Assembly: GCA_011523945.1 (NCBI GenBank)
Contig: WTFU01000063.1
Span: 15,274 to 79,273 of the forward strand
DNA length: 64,000 bases
Direction: 5' to 3'
Source: Mariniblastus sp.
GTDB taxonomy: Bacteria > Planctomycetota > Planctomycetia > Pirellulales > Pirellulaceae
The notes beneath the pieces were generated by a model that made no database searches, had not been told where the DNA came from, and saw only the letters and a program-made list of their open reading frames with translations. Below are positions 1 through 7,417 of this stretch, piece after piece (the first letter of the stretch is position 1; the number at the start of each line of letters is the position of its first letter). A program made the translations under genes and the position numbers.

Positions 1-42
1 GTCTTCTTCCTCGTATTCGCTGTCTTCTTCCTCGTATTCGCC
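1..42. repeat. Two tandem 21-bp units inside the acidic ORF
   Basis: The unit starting gtcttcttcctcgtattcg occurs at 1-21 and 22-42 with only the last base differing. It encodes the Glu/Tyr/Asp heptad on the minus strand. The array may continue to the left of the window. Confidence 0.75.
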
Positions 43-252
43 GTCGTCAGTTTCTTCTAATTCTTCATCGACTTCATATTCCTCTTCGCCGTCTTCCTCG
101 TCTTCGTATTCATATTCTTCATCTTCAAACTTAATCGTGGTTAAATTAAGGCTGCCGAAAAAAGAAGCTGTTTGCTGTTCCATCGCTAGTTGCGAAAAAT
201 CTGGTTCGCGCTGTCCAAGTTGCTCATCTTTTGAATCTAGTATCAAGGTCAT
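1..252 (-). CDS. Acidic protein of unknown function, C-terminus beyond window edge
   Basis: Partial gene reading leftward off the window; the 84 visible codons are open from ATG at 252. The N-terminus (MTLILDSKDEQLGQREPDFS) is followed from about residue 42 by an almost pure Asp/Glu/Tyr tract, including two tandem copies of a seven-residue unit (GEYEEED, SEYEEED). The start codon overlaps the scpB stop by one base (TAATG), so translational coupling with scpB is likely. No family is recognised. An acidic disordered tract could mimic nucleic acid or bind basic proteins, but that is inference only. Confidence 0.7.
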   Translation of the reverse strand, partial: MTLILDSKDEQLGQREPDFSQLAMEQQTASFFGSLNLTTIKFEDEEYEYEDEEDGEEEYEVDEELEETDDGEYEEEDSEYEEED

Positions 253-977
253 TATTCTTCCTCCTTAATTTGCGCGTCGTCGTTCTCGCTTCCGGGCACT
301 TGGGTATGTAGTGTTTGAATAGCTTCGTGACTAGGTGTTGAAACTTCGTGATTTTGATCTGAAGGGGCCCATTGAGGCAACCCTTGTCCAGAAAGTTGCT
401 TAGCTCGCGGCAAGTCTGCGAGACTGTTTAACCCGTAGTGAGCTAAGAATTCTTTGGATGTCGCATAAAGAAACGGGCGGCCTAATTTTTCGCTTCTTCC
501 AGCTATCTTGATTAGATTTTTCTCTAATAGCTGTCGAAGCATTTCACCGCAACTCACACCGCGGATCGCCTCTATTTCGGCTTTTATGATCGGTTGGCGA
601 TAAGCCACGACAGTCAACGTTTCTAAAGCAGGCGCGGAGAGTCGTGTTGCTTTTGGAGTGTGCTCTAACCTGCGTATCCAGTCAGAGAATTGTGGACGAG
701 TTCGTAGTTGGTAGCCGCCAGCCACCTGCTTTACATGGAACGCTCGACCAATTTCATCGTAATGCTGGTTTAGTTCCTTGATCATAGTTCTTGCCTGGGT
801 GCCATCTTCCAGGTCAGCCAACTGACTCAATTTTCGACTTGGCAGAGGTGTTCGCGACATGAACAGGACGGCCTCAAGCCGCCTGCGACGGGATCTGGCG
901 TCGGTTGGCCATCTGTGGACCGATTGCGATAAATCGTCATTTATTCGCAATTCTGATTGAGATTCAATAGGATCCAA
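252..977 (-). CDS. scpB: Segregation and condensation protein B
   Basis: ScpB is the winged-helix kleisin partner that acts with ScpA and SMC in chromosome condensation and segregation. The family core is clear from about residue 30: RRRLEAVLFMSRTPLP at the start of the first winged helix, then ALETLTVVAYRQPIIKAEIE and IRGVSCGEMLRQLLEKNLIK, then GRPFLYATSKEFLAHYGL. At 241 residues it is slightly longer than usual because of an N-terminal extension of about 30 residues and a polar C-terminal tail. The chosen start is TTG at 977, since no ATG or GTG precedes the conserved core in frame; the true start is uncertain. The next gene overlaps its stop codon. scpA is not in the window but could lie beyond the left edge. 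Confidence 0.92.
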   Translation of the reverse strand: MDPIESQSELRINDDLSQSVHRWPTDARSRRRRLEAVLFMSRTPLPSRKLSQLADLEDGTQARTMIKELNQHYDEIGRAFHVKQVAGGYQLRTRPQFSDWIRRLEHTPKATRLSAPALETLTVVAYRQPIIKAEIEAIRGVSCGEMLRQLLEKNLIKIAGRSEKLGRPFLYATSKEFLAHYGLNSLADLPRAKQLSGQGLPQWAPSDQNHEVSTPSHEAIQTLHTQVPGSENDDAQIKEEE

Positions 978-1273
978 AATACGGCGCCAATGCTTGTTCG
1001 AGTGCTCTTCCCAGGTGAGTACTTATCGTACTAACAACTATCCGCAAATATCGGCAAATATTAAAAAATACTGCACGAATGTCCGACAAAAAGTTTCGTG
1101 ATTATTGAGCAATCGAACGGAGACGACAAGCCTGCATTTGTGGAATATCTAATGAAGCAAAAACACTTAGAATTACTTGAAATCAACGCTTATCGGAACA
1201 TCCTTGTTATAATTAAATCAATTATTTCCTAGCTTTTTGATGTCCTTGTCGCGACGTTGTCTTTTAAAAAACC
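978..1273. promoter_or_regulatory. Divergent intergenic region between scpB and the TPR gene
   Basis: No gene is seen in these 296 bases. An extended -10 element (TGTTATAAT, 1205-1213) points rightward about 60 bp before the next start. Two direct repeats of GCAAATAT at about 1044-1051 and 1054-1061 are spaced by 10 bp, one helical turn, and lie on the scpB side. A GTCGCGAC palindrome sits at about 1248. The region presumably holds promoters for both genes. Confidence 0.4.
1205..1213 (+). promoter_or_regulatory. Extended -10 promoter element
   Basis: TGTTATAAT matches the sigma70 extended -10 consensus TGnTATAAT exactly. No convincing -35 lies at 17 bp, as is common for extended -10 promoters. 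It would drive the TPR/cysteine desulfurase pair. Confidence 0.4.
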
Positions 1274-1999
1274 ATGACTCTCTCGAAACTTTTTCCCAGG
1301 CTGATTGCTGTTCTAATCATCACCGCCCTCGGTCTGATTGTTGGTTTCTTAATTCTCGTTTCCAACGGTAGTGTCGTGGGTCGGGAATTTTCGCCAGATA
1401 ATTTTTCGATTCGAAGGTTTAAATACAACAAAGTGCCGTATCTAGATTGGGTCATCGTGAGAAAATCGACGGTCGACGAAACACCTTATATTCAACAGGA
1501 ACTCATCGACCTTGGTATTCTGCCGATAAACGCGACTGCAAAAAACTGGCATTTAATTTCAGAGCAAAACCTCACAAGATCTTTGCTTCCTCCGGAGTGT
1601 GACGCGCGATTTTTAACTCATTATCTCGAACTGAAGAATTACTCAAATTCAAATTATTTAGAGATCTTTGTGGAGTGGAACCAGGAGCACCCCGATCTAG
1701 CTCCTATTTTTTGGCCTCATATCATTGAAATGGCCCAGCAGGAGGCCTACTTAAAGATTCCCGAAATTATGGAATTTGCTTTAAACGATTGTCCCAAAAA
1801 TCCAACCGAATTCAGTGATGAGCTGAATACACTGGTTGCCCTGGCATATCTAGATTTAGCTAAAATAGATTACGACTTAGGCAGGTTGGAGCGGGCTAAG
1901 GTTCGGTTGCAATTATCGCTCGAAGCAGAGTCGAGTGTGGAAGCACAAAACCTCTTAGATGATATTGCCAGTTCTGGTATTAAAGAAATGGCGCAATGA
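1274..1999 (+). CDS. Membrane-anchored TPR-like protein, unknown function
   Basis: A 241-residue protein with one N-terminal hydrophobic segment (about residues 9-29, LIAVLIITALGLIVGFLIL) and a predicted extracytoplasmic remainder. Residues about 175-235 are helical and resemble one or two TPR units (LVALAYLDLAKIDYDLGRLERAKVRLQLSLEAES is the pattern, seen in part). I do not recognise a named family. The stop overlaps the start of the cysteine desulfurase by four bases (ATGA), so the two are translationally coupled, which does not by itself show a shared function. There is no clear Shine-Dalgarno sequence before the ATG. Confidence 0.75.
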   Translation: MTLSKLFPRLIAVLIITALGLIVGFLILVSNGSVVGREFSPDNFSIRRFKYNKVPYLDWVIVRKSTVDETPYIQQELIDLGILPINATAKNWHLISEQNLTRSLLPPECDARFLTHYLELKNYSNSNYLEIFVEWNQEHPDLAPIFWPHIIEMAQQEAYLKIPEIMEFALNDCPKNPTEFSDELNTLVALAYLDLAKIDYDLGRLERAKVRLQLSLEAESSVEAQNLLDDIASSGIKEMAQ

Positions 2000-3183
2000 A
2001 AAAATTCATTTATCTGGATCACAACTCCACCGCGCCGATGCTGCCAGAGGTTGTCGATAGAATGACCGCATGTTTTGCTGCTGGATTTGTAAACCCAGCA
2101 AGTCAACATAGGCCCGGTCAGCTGGCTCGCAAACATCTGGAGGACTCTCGTAGAAAAATTGCTAATTTTCTCGGAGCAAAAACGTCGGGGATGGATACCG
2201 ACCAATTAGTTTTTACCAGCGGCGGAACCGAGAGTAATAACCTGGCGATACTCGGCCTGGTAAATGCTCTCGATTCAAATGAAAAAAACGGCTCCTCCAT
2301 TTTTTCCCCGCAACATATTCTTGTTTCTTCCATTGAGCATCCGAGTGTAATTGGTGCGGCGGAACAGCTCGTTAGGCTGGGACACTCCGTCGATAAAATA
2401 CCGGTCGATTCTGACGGCGTCTGTTGTGTTGAGCAGCTGCAATCGATGATTAAAGACAACACAAAACTTGTTAGCCTGATGTTGGCGAACAATGAAACCG
2501 GTGTGCTGCAGCCTGTAAATGAGGTGGCCCGGTTTTGTCGAGATAGAGAAATATTATGTCACACCGATGCGGTACAAGCAGTCGGTAAAATCCCGGTTCA
2601 TTTTCGAGAGCTTTCAGTTGATGCACTATCTTTCACGGGACACAAGTTTGGGGGTCCTCGTGGAATTGGAGGTCTGGTTTTAAGACATGGATTAACGCCG
2701 TCACCATTACAATTTGGCGGTTTCCAACAAATGGCGTTGCGGCCCGGAACGGAAGACGTTGCTATTGTTGCGGGTATGGAAACTGCACTAGAAGCTTTTC
2801 ATGAAAACGCGACCAATTACTATTCAAATGTTTTGGTGATGCGAGATCATCTCGAAAAAACATTATTAAGCCGGTTTCCTGATCTCGTCGTCAACGGAGC
2901 CAAAGCTAACCGCTTACCACATGTTAGTAATTTGTCGTTCTCAAACGTTGACCGGCAATCCTTTTTGATGGCTGCCGACATGAAAGGATTGGCGATATCC
3001 ACAGGCTCCGCCTGTGCAAGCGGTAGTAGTGAATTATCTCCAGTACTACTCGCAATGGGCCTTGAGAAAACCATCGTCGAGAACTCTGTCCGAATCAGCT
3101 TGGGCGTAAGCAACACAACCGAGGAGATTCAGAATACAATCGAGATCATCTCGGATATTTTAAACCAGTTTAGTGAAAACTAG
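1996..3183 (+). CDS. Cysteine desulfurase, NifS/IscS class V aminotransferase
   Basis: This PLP enzyme should remove sulfur from L-cysteine as a persulfide for Fe-S clusters or thiolated tRNA, in the cytoplasm. At 395 residues it has normal length. Visible marks are the N-terminal YLDHNSTAP, the PLP Lys217 in SFTGHKFGGPRGIGG, HTDAVQAVGK before it, and the catalytic Cys340 in STGSACASGSSELSPVL. The loop holding the Cys is the longer type seen in group I (IscS/NifS) enzymes. It overlaps the upstream membrane TPR gene by ATGA. No iscU, iscA, iscR or mnmA is adjacent, so the acceptor cannot be named; the next gene is convergent. Confidence 0.93.
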   Translation: MKKFIYLDHNSTAPMLPEVVDRMTACFAAGFVNPASQHRPGQLARKHLEDSRRKIANFLGAKTSGMDTDQLVFTSGGTESNNLAILGLVNALDSNEKNGSSIFSPQHILVSSIEHPSVIGAAEQLVRLGHSVDKIPVDSDGVCCVEQLQSMIKDNTKLVSLMLANNETGVLQPVNEVARFCRDREILCHTDAVQAVGKIPVHFRELSVDALSFTGHKFGGPRGIGGLVLRHGLTPSPLQFGGFQQMALRPGTEDVAIVAGMETALEAFHENATNYYSNVLVMRDHLEKTLLSRFPDLVVNGAKANRLPHVSNLSFSNVDRQSFLMAADMKGLAISTGSACASGSSELSPVLLAMGLEKTIVENSVRISLGVSNTTEEIQNTIEIISDILNQFSEN

Positions 3184-3197
3184 TAAATTCCCTTGAT

Positions 3198-5135
3198 TCA
3201 ATTGTTCAAGTTGTCGGTTGTCAATTTAGTTCGAACCCCTACCTTCCAATGGCCTATTTCGGTTAGGAGTTTCCAACCGTCATTTAATTCTGTTGAAAGT
3301 GAAGTCAGATCCGGCTCGCCGTCAATTAAATCACCGGACTCATCTCTTACTACGCAAATCTGTTTCTCATCGGATAGAGCTCTCGTAATTTTTTCCGATT
3401 GATCATCGGTCAACATCCACGGCCAAAATGTTGGATTGATTGCGGTTGCTGGAGTTTTATCCGTCCAAAAGAAAAACCGATTATGGTTATGTGTTGCAAA
3501 AGCTAACACTTGACCTGGCGCATTTCTTATTGCTGCAGCGACCTGTTGTTCTTCTATAGCTCGACTCGCTTCTAATCTTACCCACCTACACCCCGGTTGA
3601 TTAATTGGTGTCTGTTGAATCCAGCGAGTTGAGAATACAAAAGTAGACCCTACCATCGCCAACGCAAGGCTCCATCCCAAATAACGGACAATTGTTTTTG
3701 AAAGTTCTTGATATTCAAATTTGAATTGTGCGGCATCCGAGATACCAATTAGCAATCCAATAATAACTGGTATTGTACCCAGCGATGCCTGAGTTCCGGG
3801 TGTAGGAAACACAAGCACTGGAAACAGGCAACCGCTCATTGCGACCGCTAACCGAGCAGCGGACATTTTATGGATCAAAATGATCGGCATTACCATTGGA
3901 CCGGTAATGGCGAGAAAGCTTGCTGCTCCTCTCAAACTTAAGCCATGCTCGATTGGTTGAAAACAACTAACCATCGACAACACTGCTGTAATTACCAAAG
4001 TGATTCCTGGAATGGTCATTAACCATGGCAAGAGTCTATTAGCTAAATTTGATTTTAGTGTTTTCAACCAAAGATACGAAACGACGAGCAAGAAAGTTAT
4101 CGTCGCTGCTAAAAGTGCTAGTGTTTGAAATCGTAATGGCTGATAGAACGATTCCGCCATAAATGAATGTTGAAGCAAAACCCCCCAGAGAATTTCACGC
4201 AAATTATTTCCATGTCGCATCGACCAAATAACAATCAAAACAATGCCTGACAGCCCACCGATGATGACCCAGTAAAAGTCTTTAATTCTTGTCGTTTTCA
4301 CTATTTTTTGTTGGGTGTACTCATTGACTGACTGATTCTGCTTAGCAATCCAACACACAGTTATCGTGGATAGGAATAAAGCGAATGGCAACAACAATCC
4401 GTTTAGTTCAGGTCCCCCGGACACTTTCTTCCAAACCAACCAGCCAATAGCTACCGAAATGCTGCAGCATAAAACAGTGGTTATCAATTTTAACAATTTG
4501 TCATGTCGGCTTACACTTGGATGGTTCCAGGTAACCGCAAACAAAAAACTGGCGGCCAAAGTCGCACCCACATTGAGCTTTATCAAACCCGCTAATGCGG
4601 CACAAACGCCCGCGATGAACAACATCACTGATTGTTTTGGTTTTAATGAGATCAATCCGACCGCAGCTAAAAGTGAAATGACCTCCTGCGGATGGGCCGG
4701 TTCTAACCCTAACTTTTCCAGATGCAGCATTACCAAGAGCATTCCAGTAATACTAAGATTTGTTTGGCCCGTAATCTTCCAAACAAAAATTCCACTTAGC
4801 AACGAAATTGCAAACCATGTCAACACAGTTTTAAGTCGCACAATATCATGGGTAATTGGAATCTCTAACCACTGATGAAGCGGTGACTGGATTAAGTAAT
4901 ACGCTGGTCCATATTGGGTATAAGTTTCACCGTAGAGTCGCTCTCCCTGAAAGAAAGTCTGGAGCGATAACATGACGTAACTTTCGTCGTCATATTTAGC
5001 CATCATTGTGAAACTATGGCTTAGACCAAAACAAATACAAAGTGAAATTGCGGTTGCCCAACAACCGATGATCCACCGTCGTTTGCCATGATCCGACGTT
5101 TCGATTGGTGGCAGCGATGAATGCTCAGGTTTCAC
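3198..5135 (-). CDS. Polytopic membrane protein, GT-C glycosyltransferase-like
   Basis: A 645-residue integral membrane protein with roughly a dozen hydrophobic helices. The first extracytoplasmic loop after the first helix has YDDESYVMLSLQTFFQGER and YTQYGPAYYLIQ, the arrangement of an early acidic residue and YGP/YL loop seen in GT-C (PMT/ArnT/DUF2029-like) sugar or mannosyltransferases. The C-terminal 110 residues are soluble. Start is GTG at 5135, four bases after the GT2 gene stop, so it is the last gene of a three-gene operon. The partner GT2 probably makes the polyprenyl-phosphate sugar this protein would use; acceptor and sugar cannot be told from sequence. Confidence 0.75.
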   Translation of the reverse strand: MKPEHSSLPPIETSDHGKRRWIIGCWATAISLCICFGLSHSFTMMAKYDDESYVMLSLQTFFQGERLYGETYTQYGPAYYLIQSPLHQWLEIPITHDIVRLKTVLTWFAISLLSGIFVWKITGQTNLSITGMLLVMLHLEKLGLEPAHPQEVISLLAAVGLISLKPKQSVMLFIAGVCAALAGLIKLNVGATLAASFLFAVTWNHPSVSRHDKLLKLITTVLCCSISVAIGWLVWKKVSGGPELNGLLLPFALFLSTITVCWIAKQNQSVNEYTQQKIVKTTRIKDFYWVIIGGLSGIVLIVIWSMRHGNNLREILWGVLLQHSFMAESFYQPLRFQTLALLAATITFLLVVSYLWLKTLKSNLANRLLPWLMTIPGITLVITAVLSMVSCFQPIEHGLSLRGAASFLAITGPMVMPIILIHKMSAARLAVAMSGCLFPVLVFPTPGTQASLGTIPVIIGLLIGISDAAQFKFEYQELSKTIVRYLGWSLALAMVGSTFVFSTRWIQQTPINQPGCRWVRLEASRAIEEQQVAAAIRNAPGQVLAFATHNHNRFFFWTDKTPATAINPTFWPWMLTDDQSEKITRALSDEKQICVVRDESGDLIDGEPDLTSLSTELNDGWKLLTEIGHWKVGVRTKLTTDNLNN

Positions 5136-5139
5136 TTCG

Positions 5140-6255
5140 TTACCGTTGGTTAGTCATATCGTTAGAAATGCCAATCGTATTTGAATCGACTCTTGGGAAG
5201 AGATTAGGTCGGTTGCTTTCGGATTTAGCGTCTTCCAACTCAGCAAGGAGGTCTTGAATATTTAACAATAATTCTTGTTCTGTTTTAGCCGATGAATTGG
5301 TCTCTTCGATAGTGAGATTTCTCGTCTCCTGAACGACATAGGCTGGGCGATCTCTAACCTGGTCGTAAATACGCGCGATATATTCTCCTAAGATAGCAAT
5401 TCCCAAAGCGTTGATGGCTCCAAAGAAAGCGCTGACGGTTGTCACTGATGCCCAACCTGGAATCGCCTGCCCAGTAAACAATTTGTGGTACAGTGCCCAA
5501 ATAATGCAGGAGCAACCAATCATTAATGAAACAAGAGCGAGTCCATAAAAAGCTAAAAGTGGAACGCGCGAAAAACTAAACATCGCGGTTTTCGCTAATG
5601 AAACTAAACCGCGAAGCGAGACTCTTGGCTGATCATCGTGTCTCTTTAATCGCTCTACAGGCAATGCACATTGTTTAAATCCTACCCATGTTCGAAGTCC
5701 CGGAAAATATCTGTCGGTTTCACCAAGACTGACGACATGCCGTACTACCCGGGCATCCATCAACCCAAAATTACCTGCATCTCGCGGAATTGCGATCGAG
5801 GCGAGCGACTGCATAGTTCGGTGAAACAAATTAAAAGCTGTGCGTTTTAGTAGGTTTTCTTTGCGTCCATAACGAACGGCATAAACAACATCATAACCTG
5901 ATTGCCAACGTTGAATCATTTGCGGCAATGCGTTTGGATCATCCTGTGCATCACTATCCATCAGGATCGTGGCATCGCCTGTTGCATGTTCCAAGCCGGC
6001 ATGTAAAGCTGATTGGTGACCAAAGTTTCTAGATAAATGCAGGACGACGATTCGATTCTCGATACCGGCCATTTGGTCGAGGACTTCCCGACTACCATCC
6101 GTTGAGCCATCGTTAACTAAGATAAACTGCCACTGACACCCAGTTTTGTTTAAAACCGTCGCGGTTTGATTTACCAATTGTTCAATGACTGCCACCTCAT
6201 TTAGAAGAGGCATGACAATGGATATTTTCGAATCTTCTATTTGAGGCCGTTTCAT
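5140..6255 (-). CDS. GT2 family glycosyltransferase, GtrB/ArnC-like polyprenyl-phosphate transferase
   Basis: The N-terminal GT-A domain (about residues 10-230) has ISIVMPLLNE, LVNDGSTDGS and MDSDAQDDP, the nucleotide-sugar and metal-binding motifs, then FHRTMQSLASIAIPRDAGNFGLMDARV, typical of DPM1/GtrB enzymes. Two C-terminal transmembrane helices follow (about 235-258 and 272-295), ending in LGEYIARIYDQVRDRPAYVV, a signature of bactoprenol glucosyltransferases. A polar tail of about 50 residues is extra. The expected reaction is transfer of a hexose from UDP or GDP to undecaprenyl phosphate at the inner membrane. It overlaps the methyltransferase stop by ATGA and is followed after 4 bp by the GT-C-like gene, which fits a flippase-independent or membrane glycan-modification pathway. 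Confidence 0.9.
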   Translation of the reverse strand: MKRPQIEDSKISIVMPLLNEVAVIEQLVNQTATVLNKTGCQWQFILVNDGSTDGSREVLDQMAGIENRIVVLHLSRNFGHQSALHAGLEHATGDATILMDSDAQDDPNALPQMIQRWQSGYDVVYAVRYGRKENLLKRTAFNLFHRTMQSLASIAIPRDAGNFGLMDARVVRHVVSLGETDRYFPGLRTWVGFKQCALPVERLKRHDDQPRVSLRGLVSLAKTAMFSFSRVPLLAFYGLALVSLMIGCSCIIWALYHKLFTGQAIPGWASVTTVSAFFGAINALGIAILGEYIARIYDQVRDRPAYVVQETRNLTIEETNSSAKTEQELLLNIQDLLAELEDAKSESNRPNLFPRVDSNTIGISNDMTNQR

Positions 6256-6977
6256 TTGCTGATGACCCCTACAAGCGAAAGTCCGAAGGGAACGCTAAGT
6301 CTATTAGAAAATTTTGTTTCTATTCGAGCAGCTGTTATTAAAGCTTTGTTGGTTAAATTGCCTACTCGGGGAAATTCTGTTCCTTTGCGAGAAGGAAAAA
6401 AACGACGAATCGTTCTTATGAATATGGCAGCTGGAAAAGTAAATGAATTCCAATATCTGAGTTTCTCTACTTTCAATCCCGCTGCCGCAACCTGCTCTCG
6501 CATCATCGATGGTGTATAGCGGCGGTAATGGCCTAAACGCTCATCCCAATCTGAAAAAAGGAATGGATAGGCTGGTACGGTGAAGATAATTTTTCCCGTT
6601 CCTTGAAGAGTCTTCGCAGCTTCTTTAAGAACTTTAACCGGATCTGCGACATGCTCCAGTACATCAAGTAACACGACACCCCCAAAGGAATCTTCAGCGA
6701 CTGGCCAGGGTTGTTGTAAATCATGTTTGTAAATTTCTTCGATACCGATTGATTTTGCATGGGTCACCGAATCATCCATGATATCGAGACCGGAAACTTC
6801 ATAACCGCATTGTTTCCAGTTCAGTAGATTGCCAGCTGCACCAATTCCACCTTCTACAATTCGAGCGGGGGAGGGTACGTACTTTCGGAGCAGATCGGTT
6901 GCGATATTTCGTTTGGCAACATGCCACCAATATCGATTTTCTAATTCGATTAATTCGTCTAAATGTGCTCGTTCCAT
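6252..6977 (-). CDS. Class I SAM-dependent methyltransferase
   Basis: A 241-residue Methyltransf_11/12-type protein. Motif I is IVEGGIGAAGNLL (about residues 40-52), the acidic motif II residue is in VSGLDIMDDS, and motif IV is GGVVLLDVLEHVADPVKVLKEA. The later GHYRRYTPSMMREQVAAAGL is typical of methyltransferases found beside GT2/GT-C genes in envelope-glycan loci. It is the first gene of a tight minus-strand operon (ATGA overlap with the GT2). The likely substrate is a lipid-linked or saccharide intermediate, by context only. It is divergent from dnaA. Confidence 0.85.
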   Translation of the reverse strand: MERAHLDELIELENRYWWHVAKRNIATDLLRKYVPSPARIVEGGIGAAGNLLNWKQCGYEVSGLDIMDDSVTHAKSIGIEEIYKHDLQQPWPVAEDSFGGVVLLDVLEHVADPVKVLKEAAKTLQGTGKIIFTVPAYPFLFSDWDERLGHYRRYTPSMMREQVAAAGLKVEKLRYWNSFTFPAAIFIRTIRRFFPSRKGTEFPRVGNLTNKALITAARIETKFSNRLSVPFGLSLVGVISK

Positions 6978-7417
6978 GGGTAGCTCTCGTTGAGGCGTGC
7001 AGCGTGCGTACGTATCTACGGCGTGGACGAACTGGGGTCTTCATTTCGCGACTCGAAAACTTAGCACTCACTAGACCCAGTTCTGACGTATTTGACTCAC
7101 AAAACCCCAACTTTGGCTTTGTTTCATCGAAATTACCCCCCTAATCGGACCTATTACTCCGTTTACGATTTCATCAAAGTAGACTTTTACGCGATTAACG
7201 ACGATTTTCGCTAGGAAAGACCGGTTTGGTGAAGCACTTAAAATCAATGCCTACCCTAGGTAGTGAACCTCGCCTGAAAAGGCCTCTAATTTACGGGAAA
7301 TAAGCCTCAAATAGGCTGTATTTATCGCCTTAACCAACTCGTCGAATTAAAGGAAAACTGGTAGGATAACGGTCGTTTGAGTCTGTATATTTTCCTGTTT
7401 TTCAAGCTAATTTTTGC
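6978..7417. other. Hairpin-rich intergenic region upstream of dnaA
   Basis: No protein gene is supported in these 440 bases between divergent transcription units. At least three stem-loops are visible: a long one at 7029-7083 with a nested inner hairpin, a GCCT-GAAA-AGGC tetraloop hairpin at 7272-7283, and AGCCT-caaat-AGGCT at 7303-7317. I found no DnaA box with fewer than two mismatches. It should contain the promoters of dnaA and of the methyltransferase operon, and it may form part of the origin. Confidence 0.5.
7029..7083. repeat. Nested inverted repeat (11-bp outer arms, 5-bp inner stem)
   Basis: GAACTGGGGTCT at 7029-7040 pairs with AGACCCAGTTC at 7073-7083, with one bulged G. Within the 32-base loop, TTTCG (7044-7048) pairs with CGAAA (7054-7058). 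No T-run follows on either strand, so it is not an obvious terminator. It lies in the divergent region beside the origin. Confidence 0.55.

Noticed and set aside
1..42. Tandem repeats as a CRISPR or VNTR-type noncoding array
   Set aside because: The 21-bp unit is in frame with an open acidic protein and has no spacers.
4366..4875. Plus-strand frame of 169 codons inside the polytopic membrane gene
   Set aside because: It is complementary to transmembrane helices and has no start signal or homology pattern.
7321..7380. GGATAA core near 7364 as a DnaA box on the minus strand
   Set aside because: GTAGGATAA differs from TGTGGATAA at three positions, too many to claim.
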